Assembly (NCBI RefSeq): GCF_030247195.1
Contig: NC_080672.1
Location: forward strand, 188,301,201-188,365,200
Direction: 5' to 3'
Origin: Topomyia yanbarensis
Taxonomy: Eukaryota; Arthropoda; Insecta; Diptera; Culicidae
DNA: 64,000 nt
Part shown: positions 53,753 to 63,251 of the stretch, piece after piece
Numbering within the stretch: the stretch's first letter is position 1
Layout of the letters: every line of letters starts with the position of its first letter
The notes under the pieces: model-generated
Told to the model about the DNA's origin: nothing
The model's input: only the letters and a program-made list of their open reading frames with translations
Databases searched by the model: none
Made by a program: the position numbers and the translations under genes

Positions 53753-53978
53753 TGTGGTACTTTTTCGGATCACGCACACTGAATTAGTTTTAAGAAAATA
53801 ATTCCGAACGTGTTTATTCAGTGACTGTTCGTCGAGAATGAGCCAGAAGATCTGCACTTCCGCTTTCAGCGGAAACGGTTTGACGTACGGCTAACGCGTT
53901 TCATTTGACATCTAAATTTAGCCCTGTGGGCCTGACTTTATGTGAATAAACGATGTTTTGTCAGCCCAACTTGCTACA
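53753..53978 (-). repeat. gypsy-2 5' LTR
   Basis: 226 bp with TG/CA ends. The primer-binding region follows on the minus strand after ...GTACCACA (ACTATTTCAGAAGTGGGATC); I do not recognise the tRNA. It is almost identical to the 3' LTR. Confidence 0.93.
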
Positions 53979-54530
53979 GTGGAATAACCCATTAAATGGG
54001 TAAAGCGTTTGTACCCATAAATGAGTACAGACCTTGTACGTCAACCTGGGTATGTTTCACCCATTATTTTTCGCAGAACTGTTACAACAAAATGCGTAAA
54101 ACATACCCATTCATGAAATTCGCGCCAGAATGAAAAATACTGTCAATAGAATTATTTCTGAATTAAAAAAAAACATAAAATAACATTCATTTCACATTAT
54201 TGTTTCCTCATAAAAATATAGGAAGCTAGATAGAAATCCTATTCTAAAACTACTTAACATAATAAAACCGCCAACTGGATATATTTTTGATGGCTGGATC
54301 TTTTGGGAACTGGCGCATATTTTCAACATCCTCAGTAGTCTAAATAGACGTTGTTTTCGGAGCATTGCCGAAATGTTCCGTTTCCGCCACGGACTCCGAT
54401 GCAGGGCGATAATTTGCAGGTTCCACTACGATCCTTAGTTTGCAGGGTAACTCGCTTGAAATAATGCTTAAGGATTTTTCACCCATTATCAAGATCAATA
54501 TACCCATTGACATTACCTCATCGAGTAGTT

Positions 54531-56542
54531 TATGTTTATTACCTTCACCAACAGGCCCCTTGGCCCCAATGGTGGTTTCTTAAACTAATTACATTTTAAA
54601 ATTGACAACATTTTCACCTTTATCGCATTCCGCGTCCTGTTGAAGTCAAAGGCCGTCGCCACACTGTTAAAAATTCGTTGGAGTCCGGTAACGGCGCTCT
54701 GGCAACCATAGTTGGTTCTCCTGAACGGAACTCGCAGAAGGGAGTTATTGCGTAGAGCTCGAACGCGGGCTTGAAGATCCAGACGTCCGAGGATTGTAGG
54801 GCAATCCACTCTGGCAGAGAGTAAGTCCGAGACGAACAGGGCTCGAGAGCAGTCCCTCCGAATGCTGAGTGTATCGAGGTGTATTAGCTGGCAACGGTTT
54901 TCATAACTCGGCAGCTGAAATCTGTTTCGCCATGGGAGATGCCGAAGGGCGGAGCGTATGAACCTGCTTTGGACAGCCTCGATTCTGTCAATCCCGTTCT
55001 GGTAGTACGGATTCCAAACAGCTGACCAATATTCTAACGTTGAGCGCACCAACGCGCAGTAAAGCGATTTAAGACAATATACGTCCCTGAAGTTTTTCGC
55101 TATTCGGAAGATGAACCCAAGCTGTTGTGATGCCGATGTATGATGTATGACGTATGTGGTTTGAATGTTAATGCCGAATCCATGATGACTCCGAGATCTT
55201 TGATGTGAGAGTGTCTTGGAATGCTCGAGCCGAAGAAATGGTAGTTAAAATGAATCGGTTGGCGTTTCCGCGTGAACGTAACGATTGAGCATTTGCTCGG
55301 GTTTAAAACCATTCTGTTTAGATCACACCACGTACTAAAGCTGTTCAGTTCCCTCTGAAGAAGCTCGGCATCGGTTTTATCCCGTATTTGTTGAAAAAAT
55401 TTCATGTCGTCGGCGAAAGAAAGGCGGGGTCCTTGTAATGTGAAATTGACGTCATTAAAGTAGAGGAGTAATATTACTGGACCGAGATGGCTTCCTTGTG
55501 GTATGCCGGATGTAGCGAAGAATGGTGCAGATAGACAGTCCTTAATGCTGATTTGGAGTTGCCTTCCATCGAGGTAGGAACGAAACCAGCGCAGAAGTTG
55601 TCCATGAATGCCGAGTTTGTCCAGCTTCGCTATTGCGATATCATGGTTGATTTTGTCGAAGGCCGCAGATAGATCCATATAAATAGCATCGGTTTGCAAT
55701 CCGTCAGCGAATCCATCCATTACATATGTTGTGAACGAGAGCAGGTTTGTCGTTGTCGATCGTTTAGGCATGAAACCGTGTTGGTCATCTGCAATGTAGT
55801 GTTTGCAGTGAAAGAAAATAGGATCTAACACAACCAGCTCGAACAGTTTTGATACAGCACTTAAACACGATATTCCCCGATAATTGTCAATGTTCGATTT
55901 GTTTCCTTTTTTATGAACTGGAAACATGTGCGCTGCTTTCCAGCAGGAAGGGAATGTACCAGTAGTGAGTGATAGCTCGAAGACTCGCCGAAGTGGTTCA
56001 AGAAGCCCGCTGATGCACTTTTTGACAAAAATCGAGGGAACACCATCTGGACCCGGGGAAAAAGATGCTTTCAGTTTGGCATTTGCTGCAAGAATGGCAG
56101 CATTATCGACACAAATTCGGTTTATGGTTCTTCCTAGAGAAGGAGTTAAATTAGCGGCGGCGCCGCTTGTTGTGGTGGCAGCCGCTCGTTGGAAAAAAAC
56201 GCTTGAAAATTTGTCGGAGAACAGTTCGCAAATTTCCTTTGTCGATGCCTAAAACTCCATTAAACGACATACAAGATGGCAAACCGGATTCTTTTCGCTG
56301 CTCGTTAACATACTTCCAGAACGACTTGGGCTTGGATTTCAGTTGACGCTCGACGTTTCGCTGATGTCTAAAAAAGGCACGTCTGCTTTGCTGTTTGTAT
56401 TTGTGGATGCTTTGAAAGTAGTGATTTCGTAATGCAAGTGTCTTATGCTTCGAGAATTTTTTAAATGCAGCTCGTTTGGCAGATTTTAAACGTCTAAGGA
56501 CGGTTGATTGCCAGGGAGGGTGTTCATCGGTACTAATTGTTC
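54531..56542 (-). mobile_element. K2: 5'-truncated CR1-group non-LTR retrotransposon
   Basis: Inserted in R2 between GTAGTT (54525-54530) and GTAGTT (56543-56548). The minus strand begins in the linker between endonuclease and RT, so the 5' half of the element is missing, as is typical for target-primed insertion. The 3' end reads AAGGTAATAAACATA, with a possible polyadenylation signal, and has no long A-tail. The RT frame has two frameshifts (near 56230 and 55130). Confidence 0.88.
54585..56540 (-). pseudogene. K2 reverse transcriptase
   Basis: Blocks on the minus strand are PPWQSTVLRRLKSAKRAAFK with KPKSFWKYVNEQRK (56540-56230), then in the next frame FSPGPDGVPSIFVKK, MFPVHKKGNKSNIDNYRG, QHGFMPKRSTTTNL, YMDLSAAFDKINHD (first Asp), SGIPQGSHLGPV, LSFADDMKFF (FADD) and LGVIMDSALTF. 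After a shift near 55130 comes the thumb and C-terminus VRSTLEYWSAVWNPYY to the stop at 54585. Palm motifs are complete. It is clearly related to K1 but is a different subfamily, with no more than loose similarity. Confidence 0.88.
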
Positions 56543-57303
56543 GTAGTTGTGAAATGGATAAAAAGTTGTTAGAAACAAAAAAAAATCCCATTTTTGACAG
56601 CTCGAATAACTTCCGAAAATGGGCAATTTGAATACATAAAATAGGTAAAGTTTTTTTACCGTCACTTTACCCATTTTATGTATTCAAATTGCCCATTTTT
56701 GGAAGTTATTCGAGCTGTAAAAAAATGGGTATTTTTTTGTTTCTAACAATGAGTACTTTTTATCCATTTCACAACTACTCGATGAGGTAATGTCAATGGG
56801 TATATTGATCTTTTTTTTTTTTTTTTATCTTAAATACGTTTATTTAGGCCCAAATGCTTTAGCTTAACGAGGCCGATAATTCATTTTTTTTTTTTAATTA
56901 CATGTCACATGTTAGTGGGGGAAAGGAAAGCCGTATTTAGGGGCGGCTTGCTCCCCTCTTATGTAAGTAAAGGAAAAAGGTAGGAAGTGGGATACATATT
57001 GTGTAATTGACATCGTCGTTTGCTGATTGATCATTGTGGCGGATATGCACACTTTGTTGTAGTGTTGTAGTTTCCAGCCTGTAATCGCAGGGGCGAGGGG
57101 AGGGTCGATATTTTGGATAATTATTGGCACTCTGATACTGTCATGATGTTCTCTATATCATCTGCATGTGAGGTATGTCATGATGTTCTTAGTAGACGGT
57201 TATCAAGAAGGGTATGCACCGAAGACTCGTGAAGCAATGCCATATTGTAGATACAGGGATAGGTTGGTGAGATTCTACTGTGAATGAGAGAGGGGAAAAT
57301 GTA

Positions 57304-60300
57304 TTAAACTTGGACATGAATGGTTTTCAAAAAGATATAGATAAGAAAAATATAGGGGTGGTCACGGCTTGCCAGGACGTCCCGGACTGGCACATAGGGT
57401 GATCTACCTCGGGCCCGAAGGGAATCTATTAGTTGGGACCTGGCAACACAGTACTCTGCGCACAGCCAAACAACATGCTCGATGTCGTGGTAGCCGTTCT
57501 CACAAACACAATGATTACTTTCAGCAAGCCCTATACGACGGAGATGCGCGTCAAACGAGTAATGGTTGGACATGATCCTTGACATCGTACGAATAAAGTC
57601 CCGGTTCACATCCAACCCCTTAAACCAAGCATTCGTTGATACCTTCGGGATAATGGAATGTAGCCACCGTCCCAGATGCCCATTGCTCCATGAGGTTTGC
57701 CAACTATCGAGCGTCCTCTGACGAGAGATACTGAAAAATTCGTTGAAGCAAATTGGTCTTTCGTAAGTGTCGCCTTCTAATGCGCCCACCTTGGCTAAAG
57801 AGTCCGCCTTCTCATTGCCCGCAATAGAACAATGTGACGGGACCCAAACCAAGGTAATCTGGTAAGATTTTTCAGATAAAGCACTCAGATATTCCCGTAT
57901 TTTCCCCAGGAAATACGGTGAGTGCTTTCCAGGCTTCGCCGCACGGATGGCCTCAATGGAGCTGAGACTATCCGAAACGATGAAGTAATGGTCTGAGGGC
58001 AGGGTGTCAATGATCCCGAGAGTATACTGAATGGCAGCTAATTCTGCGACGTAAATTGAAGCAGGATCATTGAGTTTGAATGAGGCAGCAAGATTTTCGT
58101 TGAAGATACCGAAGCCTGTGGACCCGTTGAGAATTGATCCGTCAGTGTAGAACATTTTGGCGCAGTCGACTTGATGGTATTTGTTATAGAAAATATTTGG
58201 GACCACTTGTGGGCGAATATGATCCGGAATTCCACAAATCTCTTCCTTCATGGATGTATCGAAAAATACAGTGTGATCAGAAGTATCTAAGAGATGAGCA
58301 CGGTTGACGTTATACGTAGATGAATTGATGTTCTGTGCCATGTAATCGAAGTACAAGGACATGAATCGGGTCTGAGAATTAAGCTCGACAAGCCTTTCGC
58401 AATTTGCAATCACCAATGGGTTCAGAATATCGCATCGAATGAGTAATCGATATGAGAGGTCCCAAAATCGATTTTTCAGAGGAAGAACGCCCGTCAGCAC
58501 TTCGAGACTCATCGTATGGGTCGAGTGCATGCAACCCAAGGCAATACGCAAGCAACGATACTGGATTCGCTCCAGTTTGATGAAATGTATGTTCGCAGCG
58601 GAGCGAAAGCAGAAACATCCGTACTCCAACACTGATAATATCGTTGTTTGGTACAGCCTGATTAGGTCTCCTGGATGGGCACCCCACCATGTTCCAGTTA
58701 TTGTACGGAAAAAGTTGATCCTTTGTTGGCACTTCTGTTTCAGATACCTAATGTGACATCCCCAGGTACCTTTAGAGTCGAACCATACCCCGAGATATTT
58801 GAATGTTGAAGCCTGAGCAATAGTTTGATCCATTAATTGAAGCTGTAGTTGCGCTGGTTCACGCTTTCTAGAAAATACGACTAGCTCAGTTTTCTCCGTG
58901 GAGAACTCGATACCCAGCTGGAGAGCCCAAGCAGACAAATTGTCCAAGGTATCTTGCAGTGGTCCTTGCAAGTCGACGGCTTTAGGACCTGTAATAGAGA
59001 CCACACCGTCATCTGCAAGCTGCCTTAGCGTGCAGGAATTGACAAGACATTCGTCAATGTCATTCACGTAAAAATTGTAGAGGAGAGGGCTTAGACATGA
59101 GCCCTGGGGAAGGCCCATGTAGCTAAATCGTGATGTCGATAAATCGCCATGCGAGAAATGCATTTGTTTTTCAGACAACAGGTTTAGCAAAAAGTTATTT
59201 AAAATTGGCGAAAGACCATGCTGGTGCAACTTCTCATAAAGAATGTTGATCGAAACTGAATCGAAAGCCCCCTTAATATCCAAGAATACTGATGCCATCT
59301 GCTCTTTGTTAGCATATGCCATTTGAATTTCTGTTGAGAGCAACGCAAGGCAATCGTTCGTCCCTTTGCCTTTGCGGAAGCCAAATTGTGTATCTGACAG
59401 TAAGCCATTTGTTTCGACCCAATTGTCGAGCCGAAACAGGATCATTTTCTCGAACAACTTCCGGATACAGGACAGCATTGCAATCGGACGATACGAATTG
59501 TGGTCAGAGGCTGGTTTTCCTGGTTTTTGGATGGCGATGACCCTCACCTGTCTCCAGTCATGTGGGACAATGTTACCCTCAAGAAACCTATTAAATAAAT
59601 TCAACAAGCGTCTTTTGGCAGAGTCTGGCAGATTCTTCAATAAGTTGAATTTGATTCTATCTGGCCCCGGGGCTTTATTGTTACATGATAAGAGAGCAAG
59701 TGAGAACTCCACCATCGTAAACGGTGTTTCGTTCTCGGTATTGTAAGGCGACGCGGCGCGGTAGATTTTCTGTGCCGGGGCGGAATCCGGACAAACTTTC
59801 TTGGCGAAATCGAATATCCAACGGTTTGAATATTCCACGCTCTCGTTAGTACTGTTTCGGTTTCGCATACGTCGGGCCATGCCCCAAAGAGTGCTCATCG
59901 ATGTTTCTCTTGTTAACCCGTCGACAAACCGGCGCCAGTAACTGCGTTTCTTAGCTTTCATTAAATTTTTCATTCGCTTTTCTAATATCGCGTACACTCG
60001 ATAACTAGCAACTAACCCGTCGTTCCGGAAGGTTTTATACGCGGCAGCTTTCTCCGCGTACACGTTTGAGCACTCTTTGTCCCACCACGGGTTGGGAGAA
60101 CGTTTTTGGGTGTTCACGTCGGGTACTCGTTTCGTCTGAGTTTGAATCGCGCTATCGAGAATCGAGTTGGACAAAAACTTATATTCTTCCTCCGGGGGAA
60201 GTACCTGTGTTGAATCGATAGTTTTGGATATCGCAGCAGCGTAGCTCTTCCAATCAATGTTTCGTGTGAGGTCATAGGGAACATTGATTGGTGCCGATGG

Positions 60301-60990
60301 TCTTGAACCAGTGGTGATTGCAATTACAATTGGTAAGTGGTCACTACCGTGGGGATCAGATATTACCTTCCACTTGCAATCTAACCGTAGTGATGTCGAG
60401 CATAAAGATATGTCCAGTGCACTTGCTTGCGCAGGTGGTCTAGGGATCCGTGTCATTTCCCCTGTGTTCAGAATTGTCATATTGAAGTTGTCACAAAGGT
60501 CTTGAATTGTCGAAGATCGATTATCGTCGTATAGACAGCCCCACCCCGTACCGTGAGAGTTAAAGTCTCCAAGAAGCAGGAGGGGCGAGGGAAGGTGTTC
60601 AATCACGTTGGAGAATCTTCGATATCCCATCATGGCCCTAGGAGGAATGTAAATAGAAGCAATGCAAAGATCTTTGCCTTTGATTGTTGTTTGACAAGCG
60701 ACAACTTCAATGCCTGGCGTCGAAGGGAGGTTGATTCGATTGAAGGAGTAGCACTTTTTGATCCCTAAAAGTACCCCCCCATATGAGTCTTCTCGATCCA
60801 AGCGGATAATGTTAAAATCGTGGAAGTTGAGGTTTATATTAGAAGTTAGCCATGTTTCACATAGGGAAAATGCATCACAATGATTGTAATTTAGCAAGTG
60901 TTTTAATGAATCGATTTTGGGGATAATACTTCTGCAGTTCCACTGTAAAACAGTGATCAGATCCCTGATTCCGTCTAATAAGTTAGCCAT
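57304..60990 (-). CDS. I-type element ORF2: endonuclease, reverse transcriptase, RNase H
   Basis: 1228 codons without a stop. The endonuclease (about residues 10-235) has LQWNCRSI, SLCETWL, LLLGDFNSHG near 142 and DPHGSDHLPIVI near 218. The RT (about 430-720) has KAPGPDRIKFNLLK, NSYRPIAML, TQFGFRKGKGTND, FLDIKGAFDSV, GLPQGSCLSPLLYNFYV and the catalytic LADDGVV near 660, with Leu in place of the usual Tyr or Phe before ADD. The RNase H (about 945-1075) has MFYTDGS, ELAAIQYTLG, VSDSLSSIEA and VPSHCSIAGNEKADSLA, so the D-E-D-D set is complete. A Cys/His cluster (CVCENGYHDIEHVVWLC) follows near 1180. Its ATG overlaps the ORF1 stop. Confidence 0.93.
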   Translation of the reverse strand: MANLLDGIRDLITVLQWNCRSIIPKIDSLKHLLNYNHCDAFSLCETWLTSNINLNFHDFNIIRLDREDSYGGVLLGIKKCYSFNRINLPSTPGIEVVACQTTIKGKDLCIASIYIPPRAMMGYRRFSNVIEHLPSPLLLLGDFNSHGTGWGCLYDDNRSSTIQDLCDNFNMTILNTGEMTRIPRPPAQASALDISLCSTSLRLDCKWKVISDPHGSDHLPIVIAITTGSRPSAPINVPYDLTRNIDWKSYAAAISKTIDSTQVLPPEEEYKFLSNSILDSAIQTQTKRVPDVNTQKRSPNPWWDKECSNVYAEKAAAYKTFRNDGLVASYRVYAILEKRMKNLMKAKKRSYWRRFVDGLTRETSMSTLWGMARRMRNRNSTNESVEYSNRWIFDFAKKVCPDSAPAQKIYRAASPYNTENETPFTMVEFSLALLSCNNKAPGPDRIKFNLLKNLPDSAKRRLLNLFNRFLEGNIVPHDWRQVRVIAIQKPGKPASDHNSYRPIAMLSCIRKLFEKMILFRLDNWVETNGLLSDTQFGFRKGKGTNDCLALLSTEIQMAYANKEQMASVFLDIKGAFDSVSINILYEKLHQHGLSPILNNFLLNLLSEKQMHFSHGDLSTSRFSYMGLPQGSCLSPLLYNFYVNDIDECLVNSCTLRQLADDGVVSITGPKAVDLQGPLQDTLDNLSAWALQLGIEFSTEKTELVVFSRKREPAQLQLQLMDQTIAQASTFKYLGVWFDSKGTWGCHIRYLKQKCQQRINFFRTITGTWWGAHPGDLIRLYQTTILSVLEYGCFCFRSAANIHFIKLERIQYRCLRIALGCMHSTHTMSLEVLTGVLPLKNRFWDLSYRLLIRCDILNPLVIANCERLVELNSQTRFMSLYFDYMAQNINSSTYNVNRAHLLDTSDHTVFFDTSMKEEICGIPDHIRPQVVPNIFYNKYHQVDCAKMFYTDGSILNGSTGFGIFNENLAASFKLNDPASIYVAELAAIQYTLGIIDTLPSDHYFIVSDSLSSIEAIRAAKPGKHSPYFLGKIREYLSALSEKSYQITLVWVPSHCSIAGNEKADSLAKVGALEGDTYERPICFNEFFSISRQRTLDSWQTSWSNGHLGRWLHSIIPKVSTNAWFKGLDVNRDFIRTMSRIMSNHYSFDAHLRRIGLAESNHCVCENGYHDIEHVVWLCAEYCVARSQLIDSLRARGRSPYVPVRDVLASRDHPYIFLIYIFLKTIHVQV

Positions 60991-62359
60991 CGAAGGATAC
61001 GATCGCTGTAAGGAGGGGCCATTGTTCAGTCAATTGTTTTAAAAATGTTCTTACTGTTGGTAGAATAGCAACCAGCAAGCTTTTCATAGGATCGGTAATG
61101 TTGAAAGCTGTGAATATCCAGTCCACAATGTCAGAAAATTTAAGGAATCCCGTTTTAGGGTGAGTTTCTGACTGTAAAATTGGAGCACTTGGGATTTTTG
61201 GTGCCCCAGGGAGTGCTGGGAACTCCTGGTTGTATCTCAATTTCCCAAAACCAGGAGGTATTATCTTCGGATTTGTACCAGCACTTCCAGTTGATGAATT
61301 ATTTTTATTTTGTACCCTTGTTTGGGACAACCTAGGACCCTTACGAGGAAGTTCAGGTGAGTTTTGATTAGGTCTTTTCCTAGAGTTTCCAAGCGGAGCC
61401 AAAGAATGCCCCTCGCAAGGGTCGTTAGAGGCGTTATCGTCAGTTGGCAAGAGAGCGAATGGGTTTTCGGAGATAAGTGGAACAGCTCTTTTAAGCATTT
61501 CTGCGTAAGAGCGTCTGGAGCGATCTTTGGCGGATCGCTTCAGTTTATCCGCGCGAAGTTTGTACGTTGGGCATGTCAAAAGTGCATGCGGATTCTCCCC
61601 ACAGTAAACACACTTCTCAGCGGGCCTACTGCAAGTATCATCCGCATGGCGTTCCCCACATTTACCGCACCGTTGCTTGTTGCTACAGTAGGTGGCCGTG
61701 TGACCTAGCTGCTTGCAATTGGAACAATTCATGACCCGCGGTACAAACAGGCGTACAGGTAGACGAGCTCCTCCCACTTCAACGTAGCTCGGAAGTGCAG
61801 ATCCGGCGAAGGTTACGCGAAACGAGTCTGATGGATAGTAATTACCATCTTCGATGGACTTTGAGTGCAATTGCTTGCACTCCAAAATCTTAACTGATTG
61901 AAGGTTAGGGTCCTTAAAGCGGCCAGCCCCATCATTCATCAGATCATCGACAGTTAGACCCGCATCACTTACCACACCGTCGATCTCCACATCACGAGAA
62001 GGGATGTAGACGCGATACTCCAGCGTAAAGAGGCTATTGCTAACGATATCATTGGCCTGTTTCAAGTCAGTAACGACTACGCGCAGTTTATCTGACTGAA
62101 CCTTTTTAATCTCGGTTACGGCCGAGTAACGTTTTGTCAGCTCCCGTGCAACAGTTATGCTGTTTAACGGTTTATTTTTGGGCCGAAAGTATACCACCCA
62201 AGGACCAGCGGATCCATCCTGGTAAACCTTGACTCGGGGGGGCTGTGAGACATTGGGGGGAAGTGGATCGATCATAACATTATCTGTCTCAGTATCAGAT
62301 ATATGTTCTTCTTCCCCATAATATTCGTCTTCGGAGGGTGATCCTTCTGTTTGTTCCAT
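60983..62359 (-). CDS. I-type element ORF1: Gag-like RNA-binding protein
   Basis: 458 codons. An acidic N-terminus is followed by a globular region (about 45-200; GPWVVYFRPKNKPLNSITVA, KLRVVVTDLKQAND, VKILECKQLHSKS) of the kind that in such ORF1 proteins folds like RNA-recognition modules. Three zinc knuckles lie between about 211 and 265: CSNCKQLGHTATYC, CGKCGERHADDTC and CVYCGENPHALLTC. A basic Ser/Pro-rich stretch and a hydrophobic C-terminal end (SLLVAILPTVRTFLKQL) follow. The stop codon overlaps the ORF2 start in ATGGCTAA, a layout that would suit re-initiation. Confidence 0.93.
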   Translation of the reverse strand: MEQTEGSPSEDEYYGEEEHISDTETDNVMIDPLPPNVSQPPRVKVYQDGSAGPWVVYFRPKNKPLNSITVARELTKRYSAVTEIKKVQSDKLRVVVTDLKQANDIVSNSLFTLEYRVYIPSRDVEIDGVVSDAGLTVDDLMNDGAGRFKDPNLQSVKILECKQLHSKSIEDGNYYPSDSFRVTFAGSALPSYVEVGGARLPVRLFVPRVMNCSNCKQLGHTATYCSNKQRCGKCGERHADDTCSRPAEKCVYCGENPHALLTCPTYKLRADKLKRSAKDRSRRSYAEMLKRAVPLISENPFALLPTDDNASNDPCEGHSLAPLGNSRKRPNQNSPELPRKGPRLSQTRVQNKNNSSTGSAGTNPKIIPPGFGKLRYNQEFPALPGAPKIPSAPILQSETHPKTGFLKFSDIVDWIFTAFNITDPMKSLLVAILPTVRTFLKQLTEQWPLLTAIVSFDG

Positions 62360-62781
62360 TTTGTTGCGGGAGCAACACGCTCGACCGCACTGTTTAACTT
62401 AAATCAAAATAAAAAATCAAAAGCAATAAAAAGAAAAAAAATCGATAAGAAAAGTAAAAAACAAAACACTTCACCAGTTGGTTCCTGACGAGCTGGTAGG
62501 TGAATTGATCCTTCGTTTGTTTTATCCGTCACCCGCGTGACCTTCACACAATAGAGCTGATATAGCTCGTCTAAACAAAGCCGTCTTTCAGGCAAGAAAA
62601 CTGTTTAGTAACTTCACTGCACCGATATCGTAGGTAATAACTATCACTCGCGGGACTGTTTATTACTAATGCTTTACTGCAGCCTCTGCCACAGCAAGCA
62701 CCTTCGTACCACCGAAAAAACTAAACCACACCGGAGAGAACAAAAAGCACTTGTTTCCCGGTACAAAGTTGGGTTACGAAT
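62360..62781 (-). other. 5' untranslated region of the I-type element
   Basis: From the duplication edge to the ORF1 ATG. It starts ATTCGTAACCCAACTTTG on the minus strand and becomes T-rich before ORF1. Non-LTR elements of this type carry an internal promoter here; I cannot point to specific boxes. The small minus-strand frame 62404-62595 is not convincing. Confidence 0.6.
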
Positions 62782-63251
62782 GGTATATTGATCTTGATAA
62801 TGGGTGAAAAATCCTTAAGCATTATTTCAAGCGAGTTAACCTGCAAACTAAGGATCGTAGTGGAACCTGCAAATTATCGCCCTGTATCGGAGTCCGTGGC
62901 GGAAACGGAACATTTCGGCAATGCTCCGAAAACAACGTCTGTTTAGACTACTGAGGATGTTGAAAATATGCGCCAGTTCGGCATTTTTAGAGCAGCCAAA
63001 AGATCCAGCCATAAAAAATATATCCAGTTGGCGGTTTTATTATGTTAAGTAGTTTTAGAATAGGATTTCTATCTAGATTCCTATACATTTATGAGGAAAC
63101 AATAATGTGAAATGAATGTTATTTTATGTTTTTTTTTAGTTCAGAAATAATTCTATTGATAATTCTATTTTTCATTCTGGCGTGAATTTCATGAATGGGT
63201 ATTTTTTGCGCATTTGGTTGTAACAGTTCTGCGAAAAATAATGGGTGAAAC

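Larger units (their letters stand above)
49050..53978 (-). mobile_element. gypsy-2: Ty3/gypsy retrotransposon with both LTRs
   Basis: 4.9 kb including a 332-bp MITE. Both LTRs begin TG and end CA, are 226 bp each and differ at two positions by eye. The whole is flanked by GTGG (49046-49049 and 53979-53982). Coding order on the minus strand is gag, then a protease-to-RT frame, RNase H, integrase. An inverted duplication at 52707-52940 replaces the nucleocapsid to protease region, several frameshifts lie in pol, and a MITE sits in integrase, so the copy is dead although its LTRs are young. Confidence 0.93.
48970..56661 (-). repeat. Repeat family R, copy R2 (interrupted by gypsy-2 and K2)
   Basis: Inverted relative to R1. 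Segments are 48970-49049, 53979-54530 and 56543-56661. They join exactly when gypsy-2 (with GTGG duplication) and K2 (with GTAGTT duplication) are removed. Its 5' end (CGGTAAAAAAACTTTACC on the minus strand) meets the 5' part of R3 head-to-head near 56661. Confidence 0.8.
56813..62781 (-). mobile_element. Apparently intact I-type non-LTR retrotransposon
   Basis: About 5.97 kb, flanked by a perfect 14-bp duplication GGTATATTGATCTT (56799-56812 and 62782-62795). The minus strand has about 420 bases of 5' untranslated region, ORF1, ORF2 (8-base overlap), about 490 bases of 3' untranslated region with TAAATAAACG, and an A-tail of about 14. Both frames are uninterrupted, and endonuclease, RT and RNase H motifs are all present. 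RNase H within ORF2 and CCHC knuckles in ORF1 fit the I clade or a near relative. It is the best candidate in the window for a copy able to move. Confidence 0.93.
56662..63251 (+). repeat. Repeat family R, copy R3 (interrupted by the I element)
   Basis: Segments 56662-56812 and 62782-63251, same orientation as R1. The start lacks the CGGTAAAAAA part and abuts R2 head-to-head: AGGTAAAGTTTTTTTACCG, TCA, then CTTTACCC. It ends abruptly after AATGGGTGAAAC at 63251; the outer 230 or so bases of the family are missing. Confidence 0.8.

Noticed and set aside
57369..61708. Several plus-strand frames up to 126 codons within the I-type element
   Set aside because: Antisense to ORF1 and ORF2; no independent motifs or start context.
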